Origin: JADZAI01 sp964390465
Lineage (GTDB): Bacteria > Pseudomonadota > Alphaproteobacteria > Micropepsales > Micropepsaceae
Direction: 5' to 3'
Assembly (NCBI GenBank): GCA_964390465.1
Contig: CAYMIJ010000003.1
Coordinates: forward strand, 1 to 64,000
Length of the DNA stretch: 64,000 bases
In this document: piece after piece, positions 45,016 through 54,143 of the stretch
Position numbering within the stretch: position 1 is the stretch's first letter
Layout of the letters: the number at the start of each line of letters is the position of its first letter
The notes under the pieces: model-generated
Database searches by the model: none
What the model saw: only the letters and a program-made list of their open reading frames with translations
What the model was told of the DNA's origin: nothing
Position numbers and translations under genes: made by a program

Positions 45016-45041
45016 CCCCTGTAACCAAAACGGTTACGGGG
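45016..45041. repeat. Inverted repeat upstream of the Sel1-repeat gene
   Basis: CCCCTGTAACC at 45016-45026 faces GGTTACGGGG at 45032-45041 around AAAAC; the arms match fully apart from one bulged T. At DNA level the core GTAACC-N5-GGTTAC is a perfect dyad. It lies 68 bases before the gene at 45110 and could be an operator or a leader hairpin. Confidence 0.5.
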
Positions 45042-45109
45042 TGTCTTGAAGGGAAGAGGAAGCCGAATGGCCCCTTCACTTCAGAGCAGAAAGCTGATGG
45101 GGAATTCGA

Positions 45110-45382
45110 ATGGCTCTCTTGGATTTTGAAGGCGTAAAAGCGCAGGAATGTGAAGCGCGCCTTGGCAAGCCGGATGCATTTTATATGCTGGGTCTTGCCT
45201 ACTCGACGGGACAGGGCGTCACGACCGATCTGGTCGAAGCCCACAAATGGTTCAATCTGGCCGCGATGAAGGGCATTGTCGAAGCGCGTGAAAAGCGTGC
45301 GGAGATCAGCGCCGAGCTTGGCCCGGATGGCATTGCCGAGGCACAGCGTTCAGCGCGCGCCTGGCTGCAGACCATTCACTAA
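45110..45382 (+). CDS. Small Sel1-like repeat protein
   Basis: The 90-residue protein contains one clear Sel1 repeat (DAFYMLGLAYSTGQGV with DLVEAHKWFNLAA) and a shortened second helix pair. Sel1 repeats are alpha-solenoid units for protein binding. There is no signal peptide. GGGGAATTCGA precedes the ATG. It converges on the hydrolase gene with a 4-base overlap. Its partner is unknown. Confidence 0.78.
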   Translation: MALLDFEGVKAQECEARLGKPDAFYMLGLAYSTGQGVTTDLVEAHKWFNLAAMKGIVEAREKRAEISAELGPDGIAEAQRSARAWLQTIH

Positions 45383-46245
45383 GCGCCGTCCAGCGTCTTC
45401 AGGAAAGAGTCGATGGCGCGCACCGCCTCCGGCTCGTTCAGGAAAGGCGCATGGCCGCGTTTGGGGATTTCCGCCATGCTGCAGGCCGGGTGCTGAGCCG
45501 CCATCCTGTTCACGGTCTCGCGTGACAGGATGTCTGAGCCTTCACCCCGGATAACCAGCATTGGCATGGCCTGAAAGGCGGCGAAGATCGCCCAGGGGTC
45601 AACGGACACGCTTTCCGACACGCTTGCGCGGATCGCATCGCCGATGCGCGGATCATGATCGAGCACCGGCTGTCCGGCCTCGTCGCGATAGATCGCGCGG
45701 GTCATCTTCATCCAGTCGGCATCGCCCATGTCGAACGTGTCGCCATTGACGCGGCGCAGGCCCTGCATCGCCTCAGCCCAGCTTGCGGGCGTGGCATTCT
45801 GTTGCCCGACATAGGCCATGATGCGAGCGAGCCCTCTGGGATCAAGCTCCGGCCCCACATCATTCAGCACAACGCCTTTCAGCAAAGCGGGCTGCATGAC
45901 GGCGATCATATTGGCGATAAGCCCGCCGCGTGATGTCCCGATCAGCACAACCTGTTTCAGACCCAACTGGCGGCACAGTGCCAGCACATCGCCGGTCTCC
46001 ACCGGGATGGCATAGTTTTTCCAGTTCTCGTCCCACGCAGATGCGCCGCGCCCGCGCATGTCAGGGCAGATCACCCGGCGCGTCTGCGCCAGATGGGCGG
46101 CGATATCTTCGAAGTCGCGTGCATTGCGGGTCAGCCCGGCCAGACACAGTACCGGCGTCAGCGCGTCACCCGCGCTGTCATAGTCACGATAGGCGAGGGT
46201 CAGTCCATCCGCCGTCCGTGTTGTTTTCTGGCTGAATGCACTCAT
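45379..46245 (-). CDS. Alpha/beta hydrolase
   Basis: The 288-residue protein has the alpha/beta hydrolase fold. The nucleophile elbow is GTSRGG (VVLIGTSRGGLIANM), the oxyanion-side strand PVLCLAGLTRNARDF and a RVICPDMRGRGAS segment precede it, and the late acid/His pair fits IRGEGSDILS and PKRGHAPFLNEPEA. Specific substrate is not deducible. The ATG at 46245 has GAGG 7 bases upstream and lies 9 bases after the transglycosylase stop, so both form an operon. Confidence 0.83.
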   Translation of the reverse strand: MSAFSQKTTRTADGLTLAYRDYDSAGDALTPVLCLAGLTRNARDFEDIAAHLAQTRRVICPDMRGRGASAWDENWKNYAIPVETGDVLALCRQLGLKQVVLIGTSRGGLIANMIAVMQPALLKGVVLNDVGPELDPRGLARIMAYVGQQNATPASWAEAMQGLRRVNGDTFDMGDADWMKMTRAIYRDEAGQPVLDHDPRIGDAIRASVSESVSVDPWAIFAAFQAMPMLVIRGEGSDILSRETVNRMAAQHPACSMAEIPKRGHAPFLNEPEAVRAIDSFLKTLDGA

Positions 46246-46254
46246 GCACACACC

Positions 46255-48261
46255 TCACTGGGCGCCTGGCCTATAGTCTGTCTGGCCGGAACCGCGCAGC
46301 ACGTCTGCCTCAACCAGCAGCGGCGCTTCACCGCCGTTCAGCATGGCGCGATAGACATTCGCGTTCTCGACCAGCCGCATGACATAGTTGCGCGTCTCGC
46401 TGAACGGGATGCGCTCGATCCAGTCGATCACATCGACGCCCGGCGCGCGCGGATCGCCATATTGTTCGATCCACTGTTTGGCCCGGCCCGGCCCGGCATT
46501 ATAGGCGACCGCGACCAGCACATAGGAACCGCCAAACTGCTCCAGCAGGTCATGCAAATGGGCCATGCCGAGTGTCGCGTTGTATTGCCAGTCGCCCAGC
46601 AGGCGCGATGCGTCATAAGGCAGCCCGTGCTTGTTAGCTGTCAGCTTGGCGGTTGATGGCAGCATCTGCATGATGCCACGCGCATCGGCGCCGCTGCGCG
46701 CGTTCGGGTCGAACTCGCTTTCCTGCCGCATCAGCGCCAGCACAAAAGCGGGGTCGGGGGCGGTCCCCAGCCCGGCATAAGGCGGCAGTTTCAGAACGGG
46801 ATAGGCGTAGTGGAAGATCTCGATATTCTTCTGCATCGCCTTCTTGGCCACACGCACCGACATGGCCGGTTTGCCGAGCCGCAAAAGCAGGGCGCAGGCG
46901 GATTCATAATCCGATCGCGTTGAAAGCCCGTCGCCGAGCGCGCCCACAAAGCGCGGCAGCAGCTTGTTCTCGGTGTCGACCGCGGCCAGCACCTCGATAG
47001 CCTTCACGAGTTCACCGCCGCGCACGCTGCCGCCGTCATCGCTCGCACCCGTGTCCACGCGGATCGTCGCGCTGGACGAAAGGGCTGCTGCGGCCAGCTG
47101 GCCATAAAAGGCTTCCGGGTGCTTGGCCGCTTCCTGATACTGTGCGCGGGCCGTATCGGCATCACCGAGCGCTTCTGCGGCGCGACCAGTCCAGTAATAG
47201 CCGCGCGCGAGGCTGATCGGCGTGGTCACGCCGGGTGCTATGCGGCTGAAATGGGTATAGGCCGCCTTGGCGTTTCGCAGGAAGCGCAACTGCATCCAGC
47301 CGGCGCTGAACTCCGCTTCCTGAAAGTCAGCACCATCGGTCAGGCCAGAGCTTGCCGAAACCGCATAGGCATCGGCCCAGCGTCCGTCCTTGATGGCCTG
47401 GCGCACATGGCTCGACTTTTCGTCCCACCATTTGTCCAGCGGAATGTCGATGGCCGGGTCGCGGATGGCGCGCGCCATCAGCCTTGCACCTGCGGCGTAT
47501 TGTTCCGATTTGCGATACCAGCGGCCCATATCGAACAGCAGGCCGAAATCGTTCTTCTCGGCGGCGGGCACGGCATCAATCGCGGCCTGCGCGCCTTTGC
47601 CTCCGGCGCGTAGTTTCAGGCGGGCGACACCAACGGCGCGATAGTCGGGGTCAACGACGTCCAGCATGCGCGCGGCGGCATCGTCTTCGCCATTCCAGAT
47701 GAGTGTGGCGAGGCGCAGACGGTTGGCATCGGCAGGCAGGTATTGGCCATACTGCGCGCGCACTTCGGCTTCGCGTGTTGCCGTGAAGGTGCCCGAAACG
47801 TAACCCCGCCGGATCCAGATTGGCCCTTCGACAGTCTCGCCCTGGGCCAGCATGGCGACGCCAAGATTCAGCATCCCTTCGCCGCTGACCGGATCGCGCC
47901 CCTTGAAGAAGGCCAGCACATCAGCCGCAGGCGTATTTTCGGGCATGGCGAGTTCGGCATTGCGCTGAATGGCACGGGCGTTCGGAAAGTTCGGAAACCG
48001 GCTCATGAAGTCTGCCAGATCGGCATAGGAAGCGCCGCTCTCGCGTTCCACCAGATAACGCCAGCGGATGATCGCCGCGACTGTCGGGTCCGATGCCGTC
48101 TGCGACAGCGCCATGACCGATGCCCATTCCTTGCGTTCGCCAGCGGCAATGGCAGCGGACAGTGTGTTCTGGTCGGTGGCCGACACGGCGGATGCCGCAT
48201 GCGGCAACACGATGGCGGCGGTAGTCGCCGCGAGGGCGGCGAAGAGGCGGTGTGAGGTCAT
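46255..48261 (-). CDS. slt: Soluble lytic murein transglycosylase
   Basis: The 668-residue periplasmic protein has a signal peptide (TSHRLFAALAATTAAIVLPHAASA), a long superhelical region of short helical repeats (about 40-480) and a C-terminal SLT domain. The catalytic glutamate is in ALMRQESEFDPNARSG, followed by GIMQMLPSTAK and VAVAYNAGPGRAKQW. It cleaves glycan strands to 1,6-anhydro products. The ATG at 48261 is chosen because it starts the signal peptide directly. Divergent from dapA. Confidence 0.93.
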   Translation of the reverse strand: MTSHRLFAALAATTAAIVLPHAASAVSATDQNTLSAAIAAGERKEWASVMALSQTASDPTVAAIIRWRYLVERESGASYADLADFMSRFPNFPNARAIQRNAELAMPENTPAADVLAFFKGRDPVSGEGMLNLGVAMLAQGETVEGPIWIRRGYVSGTFTATREAEVRAQYGQYLPADANRLRLATLIWNGEDDAAARMLDVVDPDYRAVGVARLKLRAGGKGAQAAIDAVPAAEKNDFGLLFDMGRWYRKSEQYAAGARLMARAIRDPAIDIPLDKWWDEKSSHVRQAIKDGRWADAYAVSASSGLTDGADFQEAEFSAGWMQLRFLRNAKAAYTHFSRIAPGVTTPISLARGYYWTGRAAEALGDADTARAQYQEAAKHPEAFYGQLAAAALSSSATIRVDTGASDDGGSVRGGELVKAIEVLAAVDTENKLLPRFVGALGDGLSTRSDYESACALLLRLGKPAMSVRVAKKAMQKNIEIFHYAYPVLKLPPYAGLGTAPDPAFVLALMRQESEFDPNARSGADARGIMQMLPSTAKLTANKHGLPYDASRLLGDWQYNATLGMAHLHDLLEQFGGSYVLVAVAYNAGPGRAKQWIEQYGDPRAPGVDVIDWIERIPFSETRNYVMRLVENANVYRAMLNGGEAPLLVEADVLRGSGQTDYRPGAQ

Positions 48262-48416
48262 CGTTCTCGTCTCTATGAGGGGGGCTACGAAATCAAGGCA
48301 ACATGGCCGTGAGTTAACATAAACAAACTTCAAGGCTGTTTCTTGGCAAAGCGTTAAGGTGCGCGTAGTTTCCGCCACTTGTGATTTATGGAGCCGGGCC
48401 GCGTCCCGGAAATGTC

Positions 48417-49307
48417 ATGGCGTTTGAGCGTTCGCGCATGAGAGGCTCGTTTACGGCACTCATCACCCCCTTTTCCAAAGGGGGCTTGGACGAATCTGCC
48501 TTCAAGCGTGTGGTCGAACATCAGGTCTCGAACGGTACGCACGGGCTCGTGCCCTGTGGCACGACGGGCGAATCACCGACCATCAGCCACGAAGAACACC
48601 GGCGCATTCTGGAACTGACGGTTGAAACGAATAATGGCCGGGCCTTCGTGTTGGGCGGCGCAGGGTCAAATGCCACCACCGAAGCCATCGAACTGGCCCA
48701 GCACGCTGAAAAGGTTGGCTGCGATGCCGCGATGTGCGTCGTGCCATATTACAACAAGCCCAATCAGGAAGGGCTCTACCGGCACTTCGCGATGATTGCC
48801 GAAGCCATCTCGATTCCGCTGGTGCTTTACAATGTGCCGGGCCGCACGATCGCTGATATTCAGCCTGAAACCATCGGGCGGCTTGCCAGGATCGCCAATG
48901 TCATCGGCATCAAGGATGCGACCGGCAAGATCGAGCGCGTTACCTTGCAGCGTCTCCATGCGGGCGCTGACTTCGTTCAGCTTTCAGGCGAAGATGCCAG
49001 CGCCATCGGCTTCAACGCGCAGGGCGGGGTGGGGTGCATCTCGGTCACCTCGAACGCCGCACCGGGGCTTTGTGCCGAAATGCAGAACGCCTCGCTCAAG
49101 GGCGATCTTTCTGCCGCCAACGCCATCAATGATCGCCTGATGCCGCTGCATGACGCGATGTTTGCAGAGCCAAGCCCTGCGCCCGCCAAATATGCCTGCA
49201 GCCTGCTGAACCTGTGTTCCGATGAAGCGCGCCTTCCCGTTGTGCCGCTGACCGATGCCACAAAGGCGCGAATTAAAGTGGCCATGCAGCAGGCAGGATT
49301 AATCTGA
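48417..49307 (+). CDS. dapA: 4-hydroxy-tetrahydrodipicolinate synthase
   Basis: The 296-residue TIM-barrel aldolase condenses pyruvate with aspartate semialdehyde in lysine and diaminopimelate synthesis. The Schiff-base lysine is in VIGIKDATGK, the catalytic threonines in CGTTGESPT and the tyrosine in VPYYNKPNQEG. The ATG at 48417 gives a short extra MAFERSR leader; ATG 48438 (MRGSFTALITPF) is a possible alternative that resembles the family start. smpB follows by 6 bases. Confidence 0.95.
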   Translation: MAFERSRMRGSFTALITPFSKGGLDESAFKRVVEHQVSNGTHGLVPCGTTGESPTISHEEHRRILELTVETNNGRAFVLGGAGSNATTEAIELAQHAEKVGCDAAMCVVPYYNKPNQEGLYRHFAMIAEAISIPLVLYNVPGRTIADIQPETIGRLARIANVIGIKDATGKIERVTLQRLHAGADFVQLSGEDASAIGFNAQGGVGCISVTSNAAPGLCAEMQNASLKGDLSAANAINDRLMPLHDAMFAEPSPAPAKYACSLLNLCSDEARLPVVPLTDATKARIKVAMQQAGLI

Positions 49308-49313
49308 TCGCGC

Positions 49314-49787
49314 ATGGCAAAAAAGAAAGATGATGGCCGCAAGGTCGTGGCCGAGAACCGCAAAGCGCGGTTCAATTTCGCGATTGAAGAGTCGCTTGAA
49401 GCCGGTATGCAGCTCACCGGCACCGAGGTGAAATCCCTGCGCGAAGGCAAGGCGACCATTGCGGAGTCCTATGCGCAGGTGAAGGACAGCGAAGTCCTCC
49501 TCATCAATGCGAATATCCCGGAGTTTGCGGGCGGCAACCGTTTCAATCACGAACCCAAACGCATCCGCCGCCTGCTGCTGCGGGCGCGTGAAATCGACAA
49601 GCTCTATCGCGCGACAGACCGTGACGGCATGACGCTGATCCCGCTGAAAATCTATTTCAACGAACGCGGCCTTGCGAAGATCGAACTCGGCATCGCAAAG
49701 GGCAAGAAACTGCACGACAAGCGCGACACTGAAAAAGCCCGTGACTGGCAGCGCGACAAAGCGCGGCTGCTGAAGCAGAAGGGTTGA
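49314..49787 (+). CDS. smpB: SsrA-binding protein SmpB
   Basis: The 157-residue protein brings tmRNA to stalled ribosomes. The OB-fold core is recognisable (NRKARFNFAIEESLEAGMQL, TGTEVKSLREGKA, NEPKRIRRLLL-like HEPKRIRRLLLRAREID) and the basic C-terminal tail RDWQRDKARLLKQKG is present. It is co-oriented with dapA, 6 bases away, an arrangement common in alphaproteobacteria. Confidence 0.96.
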   Translation: MAKKKDDGRKVVAENRKARFNFAIEESLEAGMQLTGTEVKSLREGKATIAESYAQVKDSEVLLINANIPEFAGGNRFNHEPKRIRRLLLRAREIDKLYRATDRDGMTLIPLKIYFNERGLAKIELGIAKGKKLHDKRDTEKARDWQRDKARLLKQKG

Positions 49788-49789
49788 GG

Positions 49790-51091
49790 CTATGGCCGCG
49801 ACATTGCGGCCAGCGCTTCCTCGATCTGCGTAAAGCCTGAACGCTTGCCGCCGCGCGCCACCATGTCATCAGACGTGCCGGTCACGAAGTAAACCGTCGC
49901 AATGCCGCTGGCAGGTTCAACCCACAGCCCGCCAATCAGGCCATAGGCTTCCGCTGCATGACCAAAGCGGATACCGCCATCCGCGAACACATCATCATGA
50001 CAGGACTGCCCCGGCGCAGCGCCCAGCAGGTGAAAGCCCGTGCCCCACGCACACATCATGCCACGGGTCGCGCTGGCCTCACCCGTTGCGCCATTGCTGC
50101 CATCAGGTTTCAACATCCACACCGGCGCTGCGAACGCTGTCAGCGTTTCGGGCTTCAGCAGACGCACGCCGTCCACCTCTCCCTTGCCGCTCAGCAGACG
50201 CGCAATTCTGATCAGGTCGTTCAGCGAAATCCGCAAGCCACCCTGTGGTGAAAAGATGCCCGCATTGGTGCCGGGCGGAAATACATCAAGGTTACAGCTG
50301 AACCCCGGCGCAATGACGGGGGCAGGGCAGTCCGGTGCCGCGCCGCCGCGATCATCCACCTGTGCAATGAACGGCCCATCCGGGTGCCACTTCTCGTCAT
50401 TGCCAGCCGTGCGATAAAGCGCGGCTGCACGGGCCAGAACGGCAGCACTCGCGCCGGACCAGTTATACGTTGCCTCCAGTCCCAACGGCTGGAAGACCAG
50501 TCGCTGCATCAGCCGGTCAAAGCGTTCGCCTGTCGCCCCTTCCATCGCTGTCGCGGCGATGATGAGGCCAAGATTGGAATAGGTGAAATAACTGCCGGGC
50601 GCATGGGCGCTGTCCCAATGCGCGGCACCGATCATCGCGTCGGAAAGTTTCGCGCCCAGCGGGATCACGAAATCATCGCCGTCCCTGATGCTGGCCGTGT
50701 GCGAAAAAATCTGACGCAGTGTGACAGGTCTGTCTGGAAAGGCCGGATTGTGCAGTTGGAACTTCAGATACACCGACACATCGGCATCGAGGTCCAGCAC
50801 GCCCTGTTCCACCAGCCGCATCGCGCCGATGACCGTCACCAGTTTCGAGATCGAGGCGATCCGCACCGGACTGTCCGCAGTGAAGGCCACGGTGCAGGTG
50901 TGGCCGTCAGCTCCGAAGCGCGCACAGCCGCCGGTGACGAGCTCGGGCGCAGCGCCCGGTTTTGACACGCTGATGCCAAAGGCCGCCACGCGCGTTTGCG
51001 CTGTTTTTTCCAGCGCGGCCTGCGGGCTGGGGGCCGGTGAACAGCCCGCCAACACCGTCAGAGCCACTATCAGGAATACTGTCGCTCGCAC
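49790..51091 (-). CDS. Serine hydrolase lipoprotein, beta-lactamase (class C) fold
   Basis: The 433-residue protein has a lipoprotein signal with lipobox LAGC near residue 17 and a penicillin-binding-like domain. The nucleophile motif is SISK (IASISKLVTV) and the tyrosine motif YSN (FTYSNLGLII), both typical of class C-like esterases and D-peptidases. The GTG at 51091 is preceded by AAAGGCGGG and starts the signal peptide; a longer GTG reading begins at 51145. Substrate unknown. It converges on smpB. Confidence 0.82.
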   Translation of the reverse strand: MRATVFLIVALTVLAGCSPAPSPQAALEKTAQTRVAAFGISVSKPGAAPELVTGGCARFGADGHTCTVAFTADSPVRIASISKLVTVIGAMRLVEQGVLDLDADVSVYLKFQLHNPAFPDRPVTLRQIFSHTASIRDGDDFVIPLGAKLSDAMIGAAHWDSAHAPGSYFTYSNLGLIIAATAMEGATGERFDRLMQRLVFQPLGLEATYNWSGASAAVLARAAALYRTAGNDEKWHPDGPFIAQVDDRGGAAPDCPAPVIAPGFSCNLDVFPPGTNAGIFSPQGGLRISLNDLIRIARLLSGKGEVDGVRLLKPETLTAFAAPVWMLKPDGSNGATGEASATRGMMCAWGTGFHLLGAAPGQSCHDDVFADGGIRFGHAAEAYGLIGGLWVEPASGIATVYFVTGTSDDMVARGGKRSGFTQIEEALAAMSRP

Positions 51092-51159
51092 CGAACCCGC
51101 CTTTGCCCCGCCATAATCGACGATAGTATGAGCCGGGATTCCCACAAGACCGGACTGTC

Positions 51160-51351
51160 ATGAATCTGCGCAGCATCTTTATGACCTGCATTGCAGGTGT
51201 CTCCCTGCCGGGTGCTGGGTGGGCCAACGAAGCCGTGCCGTGTACTGACCGGCCCATTCAGATGGACGGCGTGGTGCAGATGCTTTTGCTCACAAACGCA
51301 TCCCACGCCGCTGGCTTTCGAGGTGACGCCAGCAGCAGTCTCCATAAATGA
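51160..51351 (+). CDS. Possible small secreted peptide, doubtful
   Basis: The 63-residue reading frame starts with a signal-peptide-like stretch (LRSIFMTCIAGVSLPGAGWANE) and shares no recognised family. Its stop overlaps an ATG at 51348 of the next reading frame. It lacks a good ribosome binding site, so it may be chance or a decayed gene. It lies in the gap between two divergent exported-protein genes. Confidence 0.3.
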   Translation: MNLRSIFMTCIAGVSLPGAGWANEAVPCTDRPIQMDGVVQMLLLTNASHAAGFRGDASSSLHK

Positions 51352-51359
51352 GGTGCGTG

Positions 51360-52064
51360 ATGATGATCCCCGTAGCAGTCCTTGTTCTGCAACTTGCCGC
51401 GGCTGCACAGGACGCGGCACCGGCACCGCAGCCCTTATGCTCGGTCGAGCTCTCGTCCATCGACAAGGCATTGCTGGAACAGGCCACATCGTCTGTGGCT
51501 GATGCCTCTGGCTATTCAGGCGATGCGTCCAACCCCGCTTTTCTGCTTGCCCCCATGCGAAACGAAGATGAGGGCTCGTTCCACACAGCGATGTTTGCGA
51601 AAGGCGACAAGGGCTGGCAGGTGTTTTCGCTCGGCGTGGGGCGCGCCGTTCAATACGCAGGCATCAACCCTGTCACGCACCGCGCCGTTGTCGTCACCAT
51701 GCATGAATCGGAAGGCCCGGGTCAGGAATACGAAGTCATGACCATGGGCATGGATGCTCGGCCATCCTGCACGGTGGTGCCTTTCCCAGCTGAGTTGAAT
51801 AGCCAGTCATACATGATGGAATATCTCAGCCTCACCTTTCTCATCATGGACGGGCAGGGCCAAGGCATGATCGCCGGTCATGCGGAATGGCAGGACAAGC
51901 CGGAAACCTGGTTTACCTATGCCACCAGCGATGGCGGCCAGACATGGCAGCCACCGCAGAAGCACACGACTCTGCCAGCACCACCCGCCAGCGTCATGAT
52001 CGAAGATTCAGCCGCTCCCGTTCAGGCGCTGCTCGATGAGATCAAGGCGCGTGCAGCCCGCTAG
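51360..52064 (+). CDS. Secreted protein of unknown function
   Basis: The 234-residue protein starts with a signal peptide (MIPVAVLVLQLAAAAQDAAP) and continues as a soluble sheet-rich domain. No conserved domain was recognised; the SDGGQTWQPPQKHT segment resembles a BNR/Asp-box strand-turn (S-DGG-TW), known from sialidase-like beta-propellers, but a single copy is not enough to assign a fold. GAGG lies 5 bases before ATG 51360; ATG 51363 and 51348 are also possible. It converges on the alkylsulfatase gene with 2 bases between. Confidence 0.65.
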   Translation: MMIPVAVLVLQLAAAAQDAAPAPQPLCSVELSSIDKALLEQATSSVADASGYSGDASNPAFLLAPMRNEDEGSFHTAMFAKGDKGWQVFSLGVGRAVQYAGINPVTHRAVVVTMHESEGPGQEYEVMTMGMDARPSCTVVPFPAELNSQSYMMEYLSLTFLIMDGQGQGMIAGHAEWQDKPETWFTYATSDGGQTWQPPQKHTTLPAPPASVMIEDSAAPVQALLDEIKARAAR

Positions 52065-52066
52065 GC

Positions 52067-54091
52067 TCACGGCGTCACGATATTGAAGTTGCTGTCCACC
52101 GGCTCGATCATGTCCACCAGCGCGTCATAAAGGCTGGCATCACCTTCAATGGTGATGTCGCCCGCCGTGGTTTTCATCGCCACCGGCACCTTGGCGAACA
52201 GTGTCATCAGCATGTCCTGACGCTTCATGCGCACCGTTGCCCCGGCTGACGGGTCGCTGATCCCGACCTCGTGGATCAGCACCCCATTCTCCACCGTGAT
52301 GAGGTGCGTCTCATTGCGATCCGTCAGCACGATGTTCATGCGGAACGGGTGGGCCAGCGCCTTGTCTGGGTTCACGCGCACGGCGGCGAAGTCCAGCAGC
52401 ATCGGCGTGGTGGTTGCCGCCAGCACGTCCGGCGACAGCGATGCGGCGGGCAGCTTCAGCGCATCGGCCCGCAATTCCTGTGCGCCGGTCAGATAGATAT
52501 TGCGCCATGTCCCGGCTTCAGACTGGAAGCCCATCTGCGTGTAGGCATCCGCCAGCATGGCGCGCGCCGACATGTTGGCGGCGTCTGCGAACACGACATG
52601 ATTGAGCAGCATGGCGGCCCAGCGATACTCACCGGCTGAAATGGCGGCCTTCGCCCGATCCATCATCGCCCCGGCACCGCCCATCGCCTCGACATATTTC
52701 TTCGCGGCGTCTTCGGGCGGCAGTGGGTTGAGGTTGGCCGGGTTCGCATCATACCAGCCCATGTAACGCTGATAGATCGCCTTCGCGTTGTGGCTCATCG
52801 TGCCGTAATAGCCGCGATTATACCATTGCTTCGCCAGCACATCGGGCAGCTTCAGCACCTCGGCGATTTCAGAAGCTGTCAGCCCTGCATTCATCAGCCG
52901 CACGGATTGATCGTGCAGAAACTTGTAGGCATCGCGGTGCTTGGTCAGGAAGTCCGCGATCTCGCTTTGGCCGAAGCGCGGAATGCCATGCGCGGCGAAC
53001 ATCACATCGCTTTGCGGCCCGAACAACCGTACGGCTTCTGTCAGATAGTCAGCCCAGCCTTTAGCGTCGCGCACCAGCGCACCGCGCGCCGGCAGCAGAT
53101 TATGCATGGTCTGGTTGGCGTTCTCGGCCATGAACACAGCCCGCAGCTGCGGCAGATGAAAGTTCATCTCGGCGGGTGCTTCGGTGCCAGGGGTCACCTG
53201 AAACACAAGGGTCTGGTCGCCGATGGTGATCTGCTCGCCGGTTTTGGAAATGACCTGGTTCGGCGCGATCAGTGTCATGGTGCCGCGCGAGATGCCGGGG
53301 CCAAGGCCCGATGTCATCTCGCCTTCCGGCCCGCGCGGCAGTGTCATGCCGAACTGATAGCGGGCGCGGCGCGACATCGCAGGCCCCGCGATGACGTTTT
53401 CAGAAACCGCGTTTTCAAGAAATCCTTCCGGCGCGATCACCTTTACACGGCCCGAAGCAGCATCATCCGCTGTGATGAGCCCGCCGACACCGCCATAATG
53501 GTCGGCGTGGCTGTGTGAATAGATCACCGCGATGATCGGTTTTACGCCGGCATGTTTGGTCAACAGGTCGAACGCCGCCTTGGCGACTTCGGCGGTGGTC
53601 AGCGGATCGACCACGATCCAGCCCGCGCCCGCATCAATGAAGCTGACGGTTGAAACGTCGAACCCGCGCACCTGCCAGATGCGATCGGCCACCTTGAACA
53701 GGCCATGCCGCGTGATGAGCCGCGCCTGACGCCACAGGCTGGGGTTGGCGCTGGCCGGGGCATCGGCTTTCAGAAAGTCATACGAGGAAAGGTCCACGAC
53801 CACGCTGCCATCCGCCTTGCGGATGATCGGGTCATCCAGCGTGCCGATGAAACCGCGTGTGGCGAATGCCATGTCCTTGCCGTCATCGGTGGCAACCATG
53901 GCGCGCGCTTCATCCATCGCGGCCTGTGTGGCTGATGATGCCGCGACAGAAGGGGCCTTGGGGATCGCCGGTGTGCCAGCCAGATTCATCTGGGCGATCA
54001 CACCGCGAAACATATAGGCCGCGCCCCCCAGAAGCAGCGCCATCACCACCATGCCCACAATCAGGCCAAGCCAGAACCGTCCGCGTCTCAT
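52067..54091 (-). CDS. Alkylsulfatase-like metallo-beta-lactamase-fold enzyme
   Basis: The 674-residue protein begins with a membrane anchor or uncleaved signal (about residues 6-27), then a metallo-beta-lactamase domain with the zinc motif SHSHADH (His193, His195, Asp197, His198) and an AAHGIPRFG segment, a helical dimerisation region, and a C-terminal SCP2-like domain (about 545-674). This is the SdsA1/BDS1 alkylsulfatase layout, which hydrolyses alkyl sulfate esters such as SDS. The ATG has AAGGAGA upstream. It is divergent from a Crp/Fnr-type gene 52 bases away. Confidence 0.88.
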   Translation of the reverse strand: MRRGRFWLGLIVGMVVMALLLGGAAYMFRGVIAQMNLAGTPAIPKAPSVAASSATQAAMDEARAMVATDDGKDMAFATRGFIGTLDDPIIRKADGSVVVDLSSYDFLKADAPASANPSLWRQARLITRHGLFKVADRIWQVRGFDVSTVSFIDAGAGWIVVDPLTTAEVAKAAFDLLTKHAGVKPIIAVIYSHSHADHYGGVGGLITADDAASGRVKVIAPEGFLENAVSENVIAGPAMSRRARYQFGMTLPRGPEGEMTSGLGPGISRGTMTLIAPNQVISKTGEQITIGDQTLVFQVTPGTEAPAEMNFHLPQLRAVFMAENANQTMHNLLPARGALVRDAKGWADYLTEAVRLFGPQSDVMFAAHGIPRFGQSEIADFLTKHRDAYKFLHDQSVRLMNAGLTASEIAEVLKLPDVLAKQWYNRGYYGTMSHNAKAIYQRYMGWYDANPANLNPLPPEDAAKKYVEAMGGAGAMMDRAKAAISAGEYRWAAMLLNHVVFADAANMSARAMLADAYTQMGFQSEAGTWRNIYLTGAQELRADALKLPAASLSPDVLAATTTPMLLDFAAVRVNPDKALAHPFRMNIVLTDRNETHLITVENGVLIHEVGISDPSAGATVRMKRQDMLMTLFAKVPVAMKTTAGDITIEGDASLYDALVDMIEPVDSNFNIVTP

Positions 54092-54143
54092 GGGCGTCTC
54101 CTTAATGTCGTCACATGAACGATAACGCGCCACTCGCCATAAA

